From: Vreelandella lionensis
Lineage (GTDB): Bacteria > Pseudomonadota > Gammaproteobacteria > Pseudomonadales > Halomonadaceae
Assembly (NCBI RefSeq): GCF_002087295.1
Contig: NZ_MWVI01000061.1
Coordinates: forward strand, 1-64,000
Length of the DNA: 64,000 nt
Reading direction: 5' to 3'
Shown: one piece after another, positions 29,101 to 37,481 of the stretch
Layout: each line of letters begins with the position of its first letter
Numbering within the stretch: position 1 is the first letter of the stretch
Translations under genes and position numbers: made by a program
The notes under the pieces: model-generated
The model's input: the letters and a program-made list of their open reading frames with translations, nothing else
Told to the model about the DNA's origin: nothing
Databases searched by the model: none

Positions 29101-30106
29101 GCAGCGTATCGGCGGTTTTGCGGATTTCCCGCTCACCGGGTAGAAACACCAGCACATCACGGGGGCCATGCAGCCAGCCTTTTTCACGCTCGATTGTTTC
29201 GATCTCACGCACGGCATGCAAAATCCCCTCCTGCAGCGTGCGGTCATCCTCGTCCTCTTCGCTGCGCACCAGCGGGCGGTAGTGGACATCTACCGGGAAC
29301 GTGCGGCCTGACACCTCGACCACCGGCGCAGGCGTTTTCGTCGAGCCGAAATGGGCCGCAAAGCGCTCCACATCGATCGTTGCGGAGGTAATGATGACTT
29401 TCAGATCAGGACGCTTGGGCAGTAGCCGCTTGAGATAGCCCAGTAAGAAATCAATGTTGAGGCTGCGCTCGTGAGCTTCGTCGATAATCAGCGTGTCGTA
29501 GCGCAGCAGCAGCGGGTCGTGCTGCGTCTCAGCCAGCAGGATGCCATCGGTCATCAGCTTAACGAGTGTGCTCGGCGAGCTTTGGTCGTTAAAGCGCACC
29601 TGATAGCCCACCTGCTCGCCAAGCGGCACGCTTAGCTCTTCCGCCAGCCTCCCCGCGACACTGCGTGCCGCCAGCCGTCGTGGCTGCGTATGCCCAATCA
29701 GGCCTTTCCGGCCACGGCCAAGCTCCAGACACATCTTGGGCAACTGAGTGGTTTTACCCGAGCCGGTTTCCCCCGCCACCACCACCACCTGGTGGTCGCG
29801 AATCGCGGTGAGAATATCCTCACGGCGCTCTACCACCGGCAGCTCTGCCGGGTAATCCAGCGTCACGCGTAGGGCTTCGCGCTGTGCCAGCAGTTGCTTA
29901 GCTTTGTCGACTTCTCGCTCCACCTCGTTCAAGCCGCGGTCGATCGGCTTCTTTTCTCGCTGCCGACGCCGCAGGCCCGCCACACGACGCGAGAGCCGCT
30001 CCTGATCACGCAGCATAACGTGGCTCAGCGACTCAGTGAGCGCTGTTAGCGAGGAGGCGTTGTCTTGTGGGGTATCGATGCGGGGTGAGTGCGTGTCGGT
30101 GGTCAC
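26105..30106 (-). CDS. hrpA: ATP-dependent RNA helicase HrpA
   Basis: DEAH-box helicase of 1333 residues, full length for HrpA. In order: N-terminal helical segment (MLRDQERLSRRVAGLRRRQ), Walker A GETGSGKTTQLPK, DEAHERSLNIDFLLGYLK, SATID, the helicase C domain with NVAETSLTVPGI and QRKGRCGR, the HA2 and OB regions, and the long C-terminal HrpA-specific domain. Characterised HrpA resolves stalled ribosomes in E. coli. The start is a GTG at 30106. The frame is intact over 4 kb, unlike many neighbours. Confidence 0.96.
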   Translation of the reverse strand: MTTDTHSPRIDTPQDNASSLTALTESLSHVMLRDQERLSRRVAGLRRRQREKKPIDRGLNEVEREVDKAKQLLAQREALRVTLDYPAELPVVERREDILTAIRDHQVVVVAGETGSGKTTQLPKMCLELGRGRKGLIGHTQPRRLAARSVAGRLAEELSVPLGEQVGYQVRFNDQSSPSTLVKLMTDGILLAETQHDPLLLRYDTLIIDEAHERSLNIDFLLGYLKRLLPKRPDLKVIITSATIDVERFAAHFGSTKTPAPVVEVSGRTFPVDVHYRPLVRSEEDEDDRTLQEGILHAVREIETIEREKGWLHGPRDVLVFLPGEREIRKTADTLRRADLKGTEILPLYARLSNEEQNRVFAPHRGRRIVLATNVAETSLTVPGIRYVIDPGLVRISRYSYRAKIQRLPIEPVSQASANQRKGRCGRIAEGVCIRLYDEEDFLSRPAFTDPEIQRTNLASVILSMLALKLGNIEDFPFVDPPDGRFVKDGFRLLFELGAVNDKQQLSALGRKLAKLPMDPRWARMVLAGAERGSLRDVLVVVSALAIQDPRDRPADKRQAADQAHQRWHDPDSDFVALLNLWHGIENAREALSGNQLRRWCRDHYINYLRMREWHDTFRQLRQLLRDMDIEVPAPLPRDENESEEQAKQARRKTSGKLHQALLSGLLSNLGTLLENREYLGARNRKFMIHPGSGLAKKTPKWVMAFELIETTKLFARTVAKIDPQWIEPQAQHLVKSSYSEPHWEMKRAQVVAFEQVTLFGLPIVARRRVHYGPIAPQESRELFIRRALVEGEFQTKGEFFTHNRALIEEVEALEDRARRRDILVDEETLFAFYDDRIPTDIVNGKGFEHWRKQAERQDSTLLKFDIEALKARDAHDVTQAQYPDHLTLSGVAYPVSYHFDPDADDDGVTLTVPAAMLPQLPVHALEWLVPGLLREKCIALLKSLPKSIRRQVVPIPDWVDAALETLVPDERPLTEALGEFIRRRTATRVHPDDWRLDLLPPHLIMNVRVVDHAGKTLGQGRDVRALERRFEEAASAGAQALADQASQAPALDELPESPLPESRVTTQAGIRVEAYPALMAEAHSFKVALFDHPAKAAAVHQEGVARLAIAKRPEQVKAIKRLPGVEKCALLFAKVGSKQALVDDLLLAVFTQVVATHPLPRSANELTERLKATESELIPYATSLLTRIEEALKGHLAVTKVLKGKLNFALALVYSDVSAQMQRLVYPGFIRDAGEWLSEYPRYTEAALIRLEKAARERGRDQMMMQDVQALEARFDARRKSERRGAAEDPELVAFGWWIQELRVSLFAQQLGTQMPVSVKRLEKRWEEITSV

Positions 30107-30128
30107 GTTAGGCTCGGTTCCATCTCAG

Positions 30129-30161
30129 AATAAACGTCGGCCCACTCGTAAGTGGGCCGAC
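30129..30161 (-). terminator. Terminator after fadD
   Basis: An 11-bp perfect stem GTCGGCCCACT / AGTGGGCCGAC with loop CGTA is followed on the minus strand by GTTTATTCT. It separates fadD from hrpA. Confidence 0.7.
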
Positions 30162-30219
30162 CATTGTAACGCTTTCGCGAACGAGACGCCTAACGCCTAC
30201 TTGACCGAGTGTTCAACCC

Positions 30220-31894
30220 TTACGGCGCATGGGTTGTTTCCTGGTCGCGCAGTTGGCGACGCAGCACCTTACCGACGTTGGTTTTCGGTAGCTCGTCGCG
30301 GAACTCGATGTACTTGGGTACTTTATAGGCCGTTAGTTCTTTCTTACACCAAGCACGCAGCGTTTCAGCGTCAAGCTGACTGTTTTTGGACACCACAAAC
30401 AGTTTAATAGCTTCACCCGCGTTTTCATCGGCAACACCGACGGCCGCCGCTTCCAACACATCGGGGTGGGCGGCTACTACGTCTTCAACCTCATTGGGGT
30501 AGACGTTAAAACCTGACACCAGGATCATGTCTTTTTTACGATCAACGATCTTGATATAGCCATCGTCCTGCAGCACGGCAATATCGCCGGTATGGAACCA
30601 GCCGTTTTCATCAATGGCGTTGCGCGTCTCTTCCTCACGCTGCCAGTACCCTTTCATGACCTGCGGGCCTTGCACGCAAAGTTCGCCCGGCTCACCAAAC
30701 GGTACATCGTTACCATCAGCATCAACCACTTTCACCGAGGTGCCCGCTACCGGCTTACCAATCGTCCCCAGTTGGATCGCATCGTTAGGGTTGAAGCTGA
30801 CAATCGGCGAGGTTTCCGTTAGGCCATAGCCTTCGGCGATCGGGCAGCCAGTGGTATCTTCCCAGCGCTGGGCAGCCGCTTTGGTTAACGCCATGCCGCC
30901 TGAAATAGTCAGCTTCAATTTAGAGAAGTCGAGCTGCTTGAAATCGTCCCGATTGCACAGCGCGTTAAACAGCGTATTGAGGCCGATAAACCACGTGAAC
31001 GGCAGCACCTTCAGCTCTTTAACGCAATTAGGCAAGTCACGGGGGTTAGTGATCAACAACGAATGGTTGCCAGTTTCCATTAAGAACAGGCAGTTAACGG
31101 TAAAGGTGTAGATGTGATACACGGGCAGCGGTGCAATCACCAGCTCTTCGCCGTCCGTGAGATGCTCGCCAATCGCTGAGCGCGCCTGGAGCATGTTGGC
31201 CACCAAGTTACGGTGGGTCAGCACCGACCCTCTTGGGCATACCGGTGGTGCCGCCGGTGTACTGAAGCGCCGCTAGGTCATCCATATTGCGCTCGACGGG
31301 GGTGTGCTTCAGCGACGCCCCCTTCTTCAGAGCATCTCGGAAACCGACGGCACTCGGAAGCGAATAGGCAGGCACCATTTTTTTAACGTGCTTCACCACC
31401 GCGTTCATCAACCAGCGTTTAGGCGCATCGTGCAGATCAGCAAGCTGTGTGACTAAGACGTGCTTGATATCCGTTTTATCGAGCACTTTTTCTAATTTGT
31501 CGGCCATATTAGCCAGAATCACAATGGCTTTGGCATTGGAGTCTTTAAACTGATGCGCCATCTCCCGCTCGGTGTACAGCGGATTGGTGTTGACCACTAC
31601 TAACCCCGCCCGCAAAGCACCAAATACGGCGACAGGAAACTGCAGTACGTTCGGCAACTGAATGGCGATTCTGTCGCCCGGCCCCAAATCGGTTTCATGC
31701 TGCAGCCACGCAGCAAAATCAGCTGAAAGACGATCAAGGTCGGAAAAGCTCAGCGTCTTGCCCATGCAGGTGAAGGCGGGCTTGCTGGTAAAGCGCGAGA
31801 CGGCTGACTGAAAAACATCCGTAATAGAGCTGTACTGTTCCAAGCCTTCAAGCGCTGGGCCGCGTAAAATGGGGGTGCTGGCGTGTTCGCTCAT
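30220..31894 (-). pseudogene. fadD: Long-chain fatty acid-CoA ligase FadD, single-base frameshift
   Basis: Activates long-chain fatty acids for beta-oxidation. The N-terminal part (to about residue 220) ends in the ATP loop LQYTGGTTGMPK. The remainder continues in another frame with LTHRNLVANMLQAR, EGYGLTETSPIVSFNP, GWFHTGDIAVLQDDGYIKIVDRKKDMI and the catalytic Lys in LPKTNVGKVLRR. Deleting one base at about 31232 (AAGAGGG to AAGGGG) fuses both as TGMPKGSVLTHRNL and gives about 557 residues. The start at 31894 has GGAG upstream. A PsrA-like operator lies 116 bp before it, consistent with fatty-acid control. Likely a sequence error or recent mutation. Confidence 0.93.
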
Positions 31895-32009
31895 GGTCAA
31901 TCTCCGCTATCCGTGTCGATGTTTGACCGACCTTGTTATTGTGGCGAGGTTATTTAAAGAGACTAAACGCCAACGATATACGACGTTCAAGATACTGTAA
32001 AACGATCGA

Positions 32010-32027
32010 TTGAAACTTACGTTTCAA
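32010..32027. promoter_or_regulatory. PsrA-like operator upstream of fadD
   Basis: TTGAAACTTACGTTTCAA has perfect 7-bp arms around TTAC and fits (G/C)AAAC-N4-GTTT(G/C). It is the same design as the site at 1968-1987. It lies between the fadD start and the end of the glutamine amidotransferase gene. Confidence 0.6.
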
Positions 32028-32059
32028 CTTTAGCTTATAACCCATAGAAATGGATAACA

Positions 32060-32839
32060 CTATGGGCAGTATCGAGCGTGAATTTCTCCTTCCCGCCATA
32101 CCAATAGCTCCCCAGGCCCCATCCGATGCCACGCCTCGTTTTGGGTTAGCGGCTCAGTGGCAATAACAGAGACAATATCGTGTTGGGTCGTATGCTCGAT
32201 GAAGTTCACGGTTATCTCCGCATCGGATAGCTCCGCCTCTCCAAAGGGAGCACGCCGGGTGATATGCGCTAACTTGGTCGAGCAGTAGCTATAAAGATAG
32301 ACGCCGTCAGAGAGGAGTAGATTAAAAACGCCCAGCCCTCGTAGCTGCTCGCAGAGGTCATGGAGCTTTTCCCAAAGCGCTTCTGGGGCAGCCGGTGGCG
32401 TTGGAAACACCTGGCGCAACTCGCCCATTAACCAGCAAAACGCGTGTTCGCTATCGGTATTGCCATCCGGGGTGTAAACCCCCAAAGGCAGTTCCTGCCA
32501 ATCACTTAATTGCCCATTATGGGCATAGCACCAGGGCCGCCCCCACATTTCACGAGTAAAGGGGTGCGTGTTGGCCAATCGCACGCCGCCTACGTTGGCT
32601 TGGCGAATATGGCTGATGACGACATTGGACTTAATCGGGTAATCACAGATCAAGCGGGCAATCGGTGAGTCCACGGAAGGATGCGGGTCTCTAAATTCGC
32701 GATAGCCGCCCTCTTCAAAAAAGGCGATGCCCCACCCATCGCGATGAGGGCCTGTACCGCCACCGCGATGTAAAAAGCCTGAAAAGCTGAAGCAGATATC
32801 GGTAGGCACATTGGCACTCATGCCCAGTAGCTCACACAT
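32060..32839 (-). CDS. Class II glutamine amidotransferase (YafJ-like)
   Basis: Ntn-hydrolase glutaminase domain of 259 residues. Cys2 (MCELLGMS) would become the N-terminal nucleophile after Met removal. GWGIAFF, SHIRQANVG and WCYAHNGQL are the glutamine-binding motifs and NTDSEHAFCWLM follows. There is no synthetase domain, so the acceptor of the ammonia is unknown, as for other YafJ-type proteins. The start is fixed by the Cys2 requirement. Confidence 0.92.
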   Translation of the reverse strand: MCELLGMSANVPTDICFSFSGFLHRGGGTGPHRDGWGIAFFEEGGYREFRDPHPSVDSPIARLICDYPIKSNVVISHIRQANVGGVRLANTHPFTREMWGRPWCYAHNGQLSDWQELPLGVYTPDGNTDSEHAFCWLMGELRQVFPTPPAAPEALWEKLHDLCEQLRGLGVFNLLLSDGVYLYSYCSTKLAHITRRAPFGEAELSDAEITVNFIEHTTQHDIVSVIATEPLTQNEAWHRMGPGELLVWREGEIHARYCP

Positions 32840-32866
32840 TGGCCCACTCCCTTGATGCCAGTCGCA

Positions 32867-33292
32867 TTAACGGATAACCGGTTCGCGGCGGCGAGTAGGC
32901 TGTGGGTCCTCCTCCACTTGGCGGCGGGCAGGCGTGTCTTCAACAGGCGCAGGACGACGCCACCACCACAGCGCTACACCAATCCCCGCGCCTAGGGCTA
33001 TCCCTAAGACTAACCAGAGCAAGCCGTTGCGCAGAGCACTGGCACTGTTCTCAAAAACACCCACGGCGGCGACCATAGCGGACGGTGCCCAACCGCTATA
33101 GAACCCACCCTCTTCGACCAGTGGCAGCCGATAACTGGCAGGCATCCACATCGCCCCCGCCACGCCCCATGTCATGATGAGCCGAGGCAAACGCGGCAAA
33201 AATGCCATTCCAAAGTAAACCGCTAGCAGCACCAGCAGCGAAAGACCGTAATAACTGAACCACAGCAGTGACATTGAGTCTGCAAACAGCAT
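32867..33292 (-). CDS. Small membrane protein of unknown function
   Basis: A 141-residue protein with two clear helices (LLWFSYYGLSLLVLLAVYFGMAF and LLWLVLGIALGAGIGVALWWW), a linker of about 60 residues with a possible re-entrant hydrophobic part (MTWGVAGAMWM), and an Arg-rich cytoplasmic tail. I recognise no family. GAGGGG precedes the ATG at 33292; an ATG at 33304 is less well placed. It is upstream of the amidotransferase on the same strand, 27 bp apart. Confidence 0.75.
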   Translation of the reverse strand: MLFADSMSLLWFSYYGLSLLVLLAVYFGMAFLPRLPRLIMTWGVAGAMWMPASYRLPLVEEGGFYSGWAPSAMVAAVGVFENSASALRNGLLWLVLGIALGAGIGVALWWWRRPAPVEDTPARRQVEEDPQPTRRREPVIR

Positions 33293-33354
33293 AATACCCC
33301 TCATGTGGGTGGAAGCACCCGACGTTGATTTCCCGTTATGGTACCTATCAATTT

Positions 33355-35426
33355 ATGAAAGCACAGCCTGGTATGCACGAAGGCTCGCCCGTAGCGCGCT
33401 ATTATCGCGCCGATGACCCTGAATGGCACTGGTTAGAAGACCGCGAAAGCGCTGATGTCAGCGATTTCCTTACCGCAGCTAACCAGCAGCATGCCGACTG
33501 GTTTGCACCGCTCTCGCCCCTGGCGGACACCCTCTACCACTCGCATTTAGCGCGCCGTGAATTGGCGGTGAAAAGCTTAGAGACAGCGCTTGACCACTTT
33601 ACGTTCTGGAGCGAGACCGGCGCGGAAGATGATTACCACTGCTGGTGGCGTTACCCCAACGGCCAACCTGAGCAAAAAAGCTGCTTTTTAGACGTTCGCG
33701 CGCGCGCTGCCGAGCAGCCATTCTACGATATGGGAGATATGGCGCTCTCCCCGGATGAGCAGTGGCTCGCCTGGACCGAAGATACCCAGGGCGACGAACG
33801 CTTCACACTCTGGTTAAAAGCACTGCCAAACGGCACGCCGCGCCAACTGCTTAGCGATATCGGCCCCAGCGTTTGCTGGGCAGAGGACCAAAACGCTGAC
33901 GGCGCCACGCTGCTGTTTACCCGTTTCGACGATACCCAGCGCCCTGACAGCTTATGGCGTTTATGGGTCGCGTTCGCAGAACATGTGCCCATGCAAACAC
34001 CGAACCTGGTGTTACGCGAGGCAGACCCAGAGTTTTGGGTAGGCGTGGGTAAAACGCGCTCTAAAGCGTGGTTGATCATCGAGAGCGGCTCAAAAGACAC
34101 TACCGAAGTTCTCGCCCTGCCTGCCGATCAGCCCGAAACACCCCTCATTTGCCTGCATGCCCGCGAGCCGGGTGTGGAAGTCAGCATTGATCATCGGCCA
34201 GGAGTCTTTTATCGCCTGCACAACCAGACGGGCCCTCACTTTCAGCTGGATATGCGCGCCGAAAGCGATAACACCAGTTGGCAGCCGCTGATTGCGCATC
34301 GCGATGACGCTACGCTTGAGGGGGTTGATGCATTTGAGTGGGGCTTAATACTCGCTGAGAGAAGCCATCAGGATGCGCAGGTACTGTTGCGGCGCTTGGA
34401 GCTGGATAGCCACCATCAAACGCTGCTTGATAGTTACATTGACCTGCCCGAAACGCCCTGCTCACAGCTGCTGGAAGACTCGCCACACTTTAATGCGCGC
34501 ACGCTGCACCTGCGCGAAGAGTCGTTTACCCACCCACCGAGCTGGTATGCCTTAGACCTCGATAGCGGTGTACGTACGCTGTTAAAACAGGTGCCCGTTC
34601 ACGGCAACTTGGCACCTGAACAGTTAGTTAGCCGCAGAGTATGGGCCACCAGCCACGATGGCGAGCAAGTCCCGGTATCGGTGGTCATGCGAGCAGATTT
34701 GGCAGACCAGCCACTGCCCACCCTGTTATACGGTTACGGTGCTTACGGTGAAGCGCTGGACCCCTGGTTTTCTATTGCCCGCCTAGAGCTACTGGAGCGC
34801 GGCGTGGCCTTTGCTGTGGCCCATGTGCGCGGCGGCGGTGAGCGCGGCGAACCGTGGTACTTAGCAGGCAAGATGGCTCATAAAGAGAACAGCTTTCACG
34901 ACTTTTTAGCCGCCCGTGAAGCGCTTGTGGCCACCCATATCAGCCAGCCTGAGCGGATAGTCGCCTGCGGTGCCAGTGCAGGCGGGTTGCTGGTGGGTAC
35001 GTGCATCAACCGTGCGCCGGAGGCCTTCTGCGCGGCGGGTTGGATGTGCCTTTCCTAGATGTGCTGCGCACCATGCAGAACCCAGAGCTGCCGCTCACCA
35101 CCGCCGAGTACACCGAGTGGGGTAATCCTGAAGCACCCGATGTGGCTGAACGCATCGCCGGTTATTCACCTATCGATAACATCCGCTCGCAGCGCTACCC
35201 AGCGCTTTGGATTGAGGGTAGTTGGTTCGATACCCGCGTTAGCTACTGGGAACCCGCTAAATTCTACGCCCGAGTGAGCCAGGCACAGCAAGGGGCTGCG
35301 CCTATTCTGCTGCATACCGATATGAGCAGCGGCCACGGCGGCGCATCGGGAAGGTTTAAGGCGTGGCGCGATACGGCCCGCCAGGATGCGTTTATTCTGT
35401 GGGCGCTAGGGTTAGCGGAGGCGTAG
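33355..35426 (+). pseudogene. Protease II-type prolyl oligopeptidase (S9A), frameshifted
   Basis: Serine peptidase of about 690 residues that cleaves short peptides after basic residues if it follows E. coli PtrB. The N-terminal beta-propeller is followed by the alpha/beta hydrolase domain with YGYGAYG, HVRGGGERG and the nucleophile Ser in GASAGGLLVG. After a frame break at about 35037-35042 come LDVPFLDVLRTM, the Asp region SWFDTRVSYWEP and the His in SSGHGGASGR. One base appears lost in CGGCGGGTTGG. All three catalytic residues are present once the frame is joined. The first in-frame ATG is at 33355; an upstream TTG at 33325 is an alternative. The 3' end overlaps the convergent heme oxygenase gene by 35 bp. 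Confidence 0.9.
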
Positions 35427-36006
35427 CCGTCGCTGGCAGAGAGTCCGTTAACGCCTTAGTAAAACCACTAAACGCTTGCTGTGCGCCCCGCAATATCTGG
35501 GGCCATGAACCCGATGGGCAAATGGCCTCGGCAAAGCGCCAAAAACCCGCCCACCCGGCGGGTGTTAGCGGCGTCTCGGTAAAGAATCGGCAGGGAATCT
35601 GTTCACCAAGGCAGCGTTTGGCGTGTCGGCCTATCACTTCGCCTCCCAGGCGAGAACCTTCTAGCACGTATAACATGCCTACCATTTCATAAACGCTAGC
35701 TGGCACTGCAAAACACCATGCAGGCAGCAACGGCTGATTTAACTGCGTTAGATCGTGACGTAATAGCGGCTCACGCAGCGTCAGTGCATAGCGGCTGTTG
35801 CGCTTCTCTATGGCTTGACTTAACGCATTCTCAAGCCCCGCTGTGGCAGGATATAAGCAAGCTAGCGCTGCGCCGTAGGTAGCCATAGTCACGTCGGGAC
35901 GTAGAAGAGCCCTCAATGCTGGATGATGATCCACCCGATGATGGTCTGCTTGTGTTTCCTGTTTTAACCAGTAGGCCAGCGTGACGGAAGAATCACTCTC
36001 CATCAT
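35392..36006 (-). CDS. bphO: Heme oxygenase (biliverdin-producing, BphO-like)
   Basis: Cleaves heme to biliverdin, the chromophore of bacteriophytochromes. The 204-residue protein has the heme-oxygenase helical fold. The proximal His is probably in TQADHHRVDHHPALRAL, and the distal-helix motif VGMLYVLEGSRLGGEVIGR has the conserved Gly-rich kink. It begins inside the last codons of the phytochrome gene (ATG within GGAATGATGGAGAG), so the two are translationally coupled. This partnership of chromophore maker and photoreceptor is well known for BphO-BphP pairs. Its 3' end overlaps the peptidase gene by 35 bp. Confidence 0.92.
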   Translation of the reverse strand: MMESDSSVTLAYWLKQETQADHHRVDHHPALRALLRPDVTMATYGAALACLYPATAGLENALSQAIEKRNSRYALTLREPLLRHDLTQLNQPLLPAWCFAVPASVYEMVGMLYVLEGSRLGGEVIGRHAKRCLGEQIPCRFFTETPLTPAGWAGFWRFAEAICPSGSWPQILRGAQQAFSGFTKALTDSLPATATPPLTLAPTE

Positions 36007-37481
36007 TCCTCCATGGCATACTTTTCGCCTGCTGCAGTAAGGTACGTAACTTCAACAAATAGAGCCGAGTGCTCGCTGACCAAGGTCGGCTATAGCCAAC
36101 TCGTTGCTCAATCCAGGATTCAAATGGAGCGTCTTGGCGAAACCGTCCTACTACCTTCCCGGTAGTCAACGGGCTTATCAGGGTTACCGCCCCAAACCAC
36201 TTCGTAAAGATGTTCAACACGGCATAGGTAAAGATTGACGAAATGGTGCTGATCTAATGGCAAATCACTGATTAGAGCCACACCGGCCACCTCACTCAAT
36301 GGCATATCGCTACAATCACGCCGCAAGCAATCACTGATCCATACATTAGAGGACGCCTGAGCCGCCTGTTGCGCCACTATCTGCATTACATTGGGCGTCA
36401 AACCAACCCCTTTCTGATAATACTCACCACCCAGTTGCAACATCACTCCATCTGCTGCAACCGTCTCCATTAACGACGCGCTGAGCTCGTCCCAGGCACT
36501 CTCAAGCTCGCCGTGGCGCATCAATACAGCTTTCGCATGGTCAAAATAGTGCTGAAGACCATCGATAACATCCAGGCGTCTGCGCGCTTTATAATCACGT
36601 AAGCGCAGCTTAAATCCCTCACTTAGCGAACGCATGGCCTGCAACTGGCTAACGGTGAGCTGCCGAGGCTGTGCACAGTGGCAGGAAATCAACGCATCCA
36701 ACTCTCCCGCTTGAATAATCGGTAGAGAAATCGCCCCACTCACGCCCATATTGGCCATATATTCCAAGTGAACGGGTGAAACGCTGCGCAAATCGACATA
36801 ACTTAAGTCAGGCGTTACATTGGCCTCTGCCGCGAAAATAGGTACTGGCGCAGCAGTAGCGTCTGGAATGGTTCGCCACGGGTTCTTTAGATAAAGTTCG
36901 CGAGCAATATAGGGAATGTCGCTCGCCGGAAAGCGCAGCCCTTGATAGCTTCCTGTCACTCCCTCCCGGCGGGCCTCCGCCAGCACTTCACCATCACCTT
37001 CAGGCATGAAGCGGTAATAGAGCACCCGATCAAAACCACTCAGCGTTAATAGTGCCTCTATAAGTGACTGGCACTGCTCTGCCAGCTCATCCGCGCTTAC
37101 TGGCACTGGAATAACGCCATTAAGCATCGCCATGGGGTCTGGGTGAGTTTCCACCGGATAGAGCTCATACACCCATCCGCCCTCATTGGGCGTGACCACC
37201 ACATCAAATTCTTGCTGTGGGCTATCGCACTGGCCCACATAACGCCCACCAGGGGGTAACGCAGGCAGCACCGAGGCAATGTCGCGCAGCATCGCTGGCA
37301 AAAACTGGCCAAGTGAAACGCTGTCAGCAGCATCGTCCAGTAGCGTTTTACAGTTGGCGGAAAGGTGCGTAACGATGCCTGATGAATCGGTTATGATCAG
37401 TGCACCGTGGGGCTGAATAGCCCCAGATAGGTGGAGCTCTTCCTGCTCGCACTGATGTATAAAACCACGGGGTTGGTCCAT
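35993..37481 (-). pseudogene. bphP: Bacteriophytochrome photosensory core (PAS-GAF-PHY only), frameshift in PHY
   Basis: Red/far-red photoreceptor. PAS: Cys11 (HQCEQEELHLSGAIQPHGAL), the usual biliverdin attachment position. GAF: PASDIPYIARELYLKNPWR and SPVHLEYMANMGVSGAISL, the chromophore pocket. PHY: VWGGNPDKPV and the tongue motif PRRSF. The tongue is split by one extra base at about 36125; removing it joins SPRRS to FESWIEQRVGYSRPW and gives about 495 residues. The protein then ends after the last PHY helix (LRTLLQQAKSMPWRNDGE): no histidine kinase, GGDEF or other output domain is encoded. It starts at the ATG overlapping the stop of the CheB-CheR-GGDEF-EAL gene (TAATG) and is followed by bphO. 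Light output probably passes to the neighbouring protein (inference). Confidence 0.9.
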
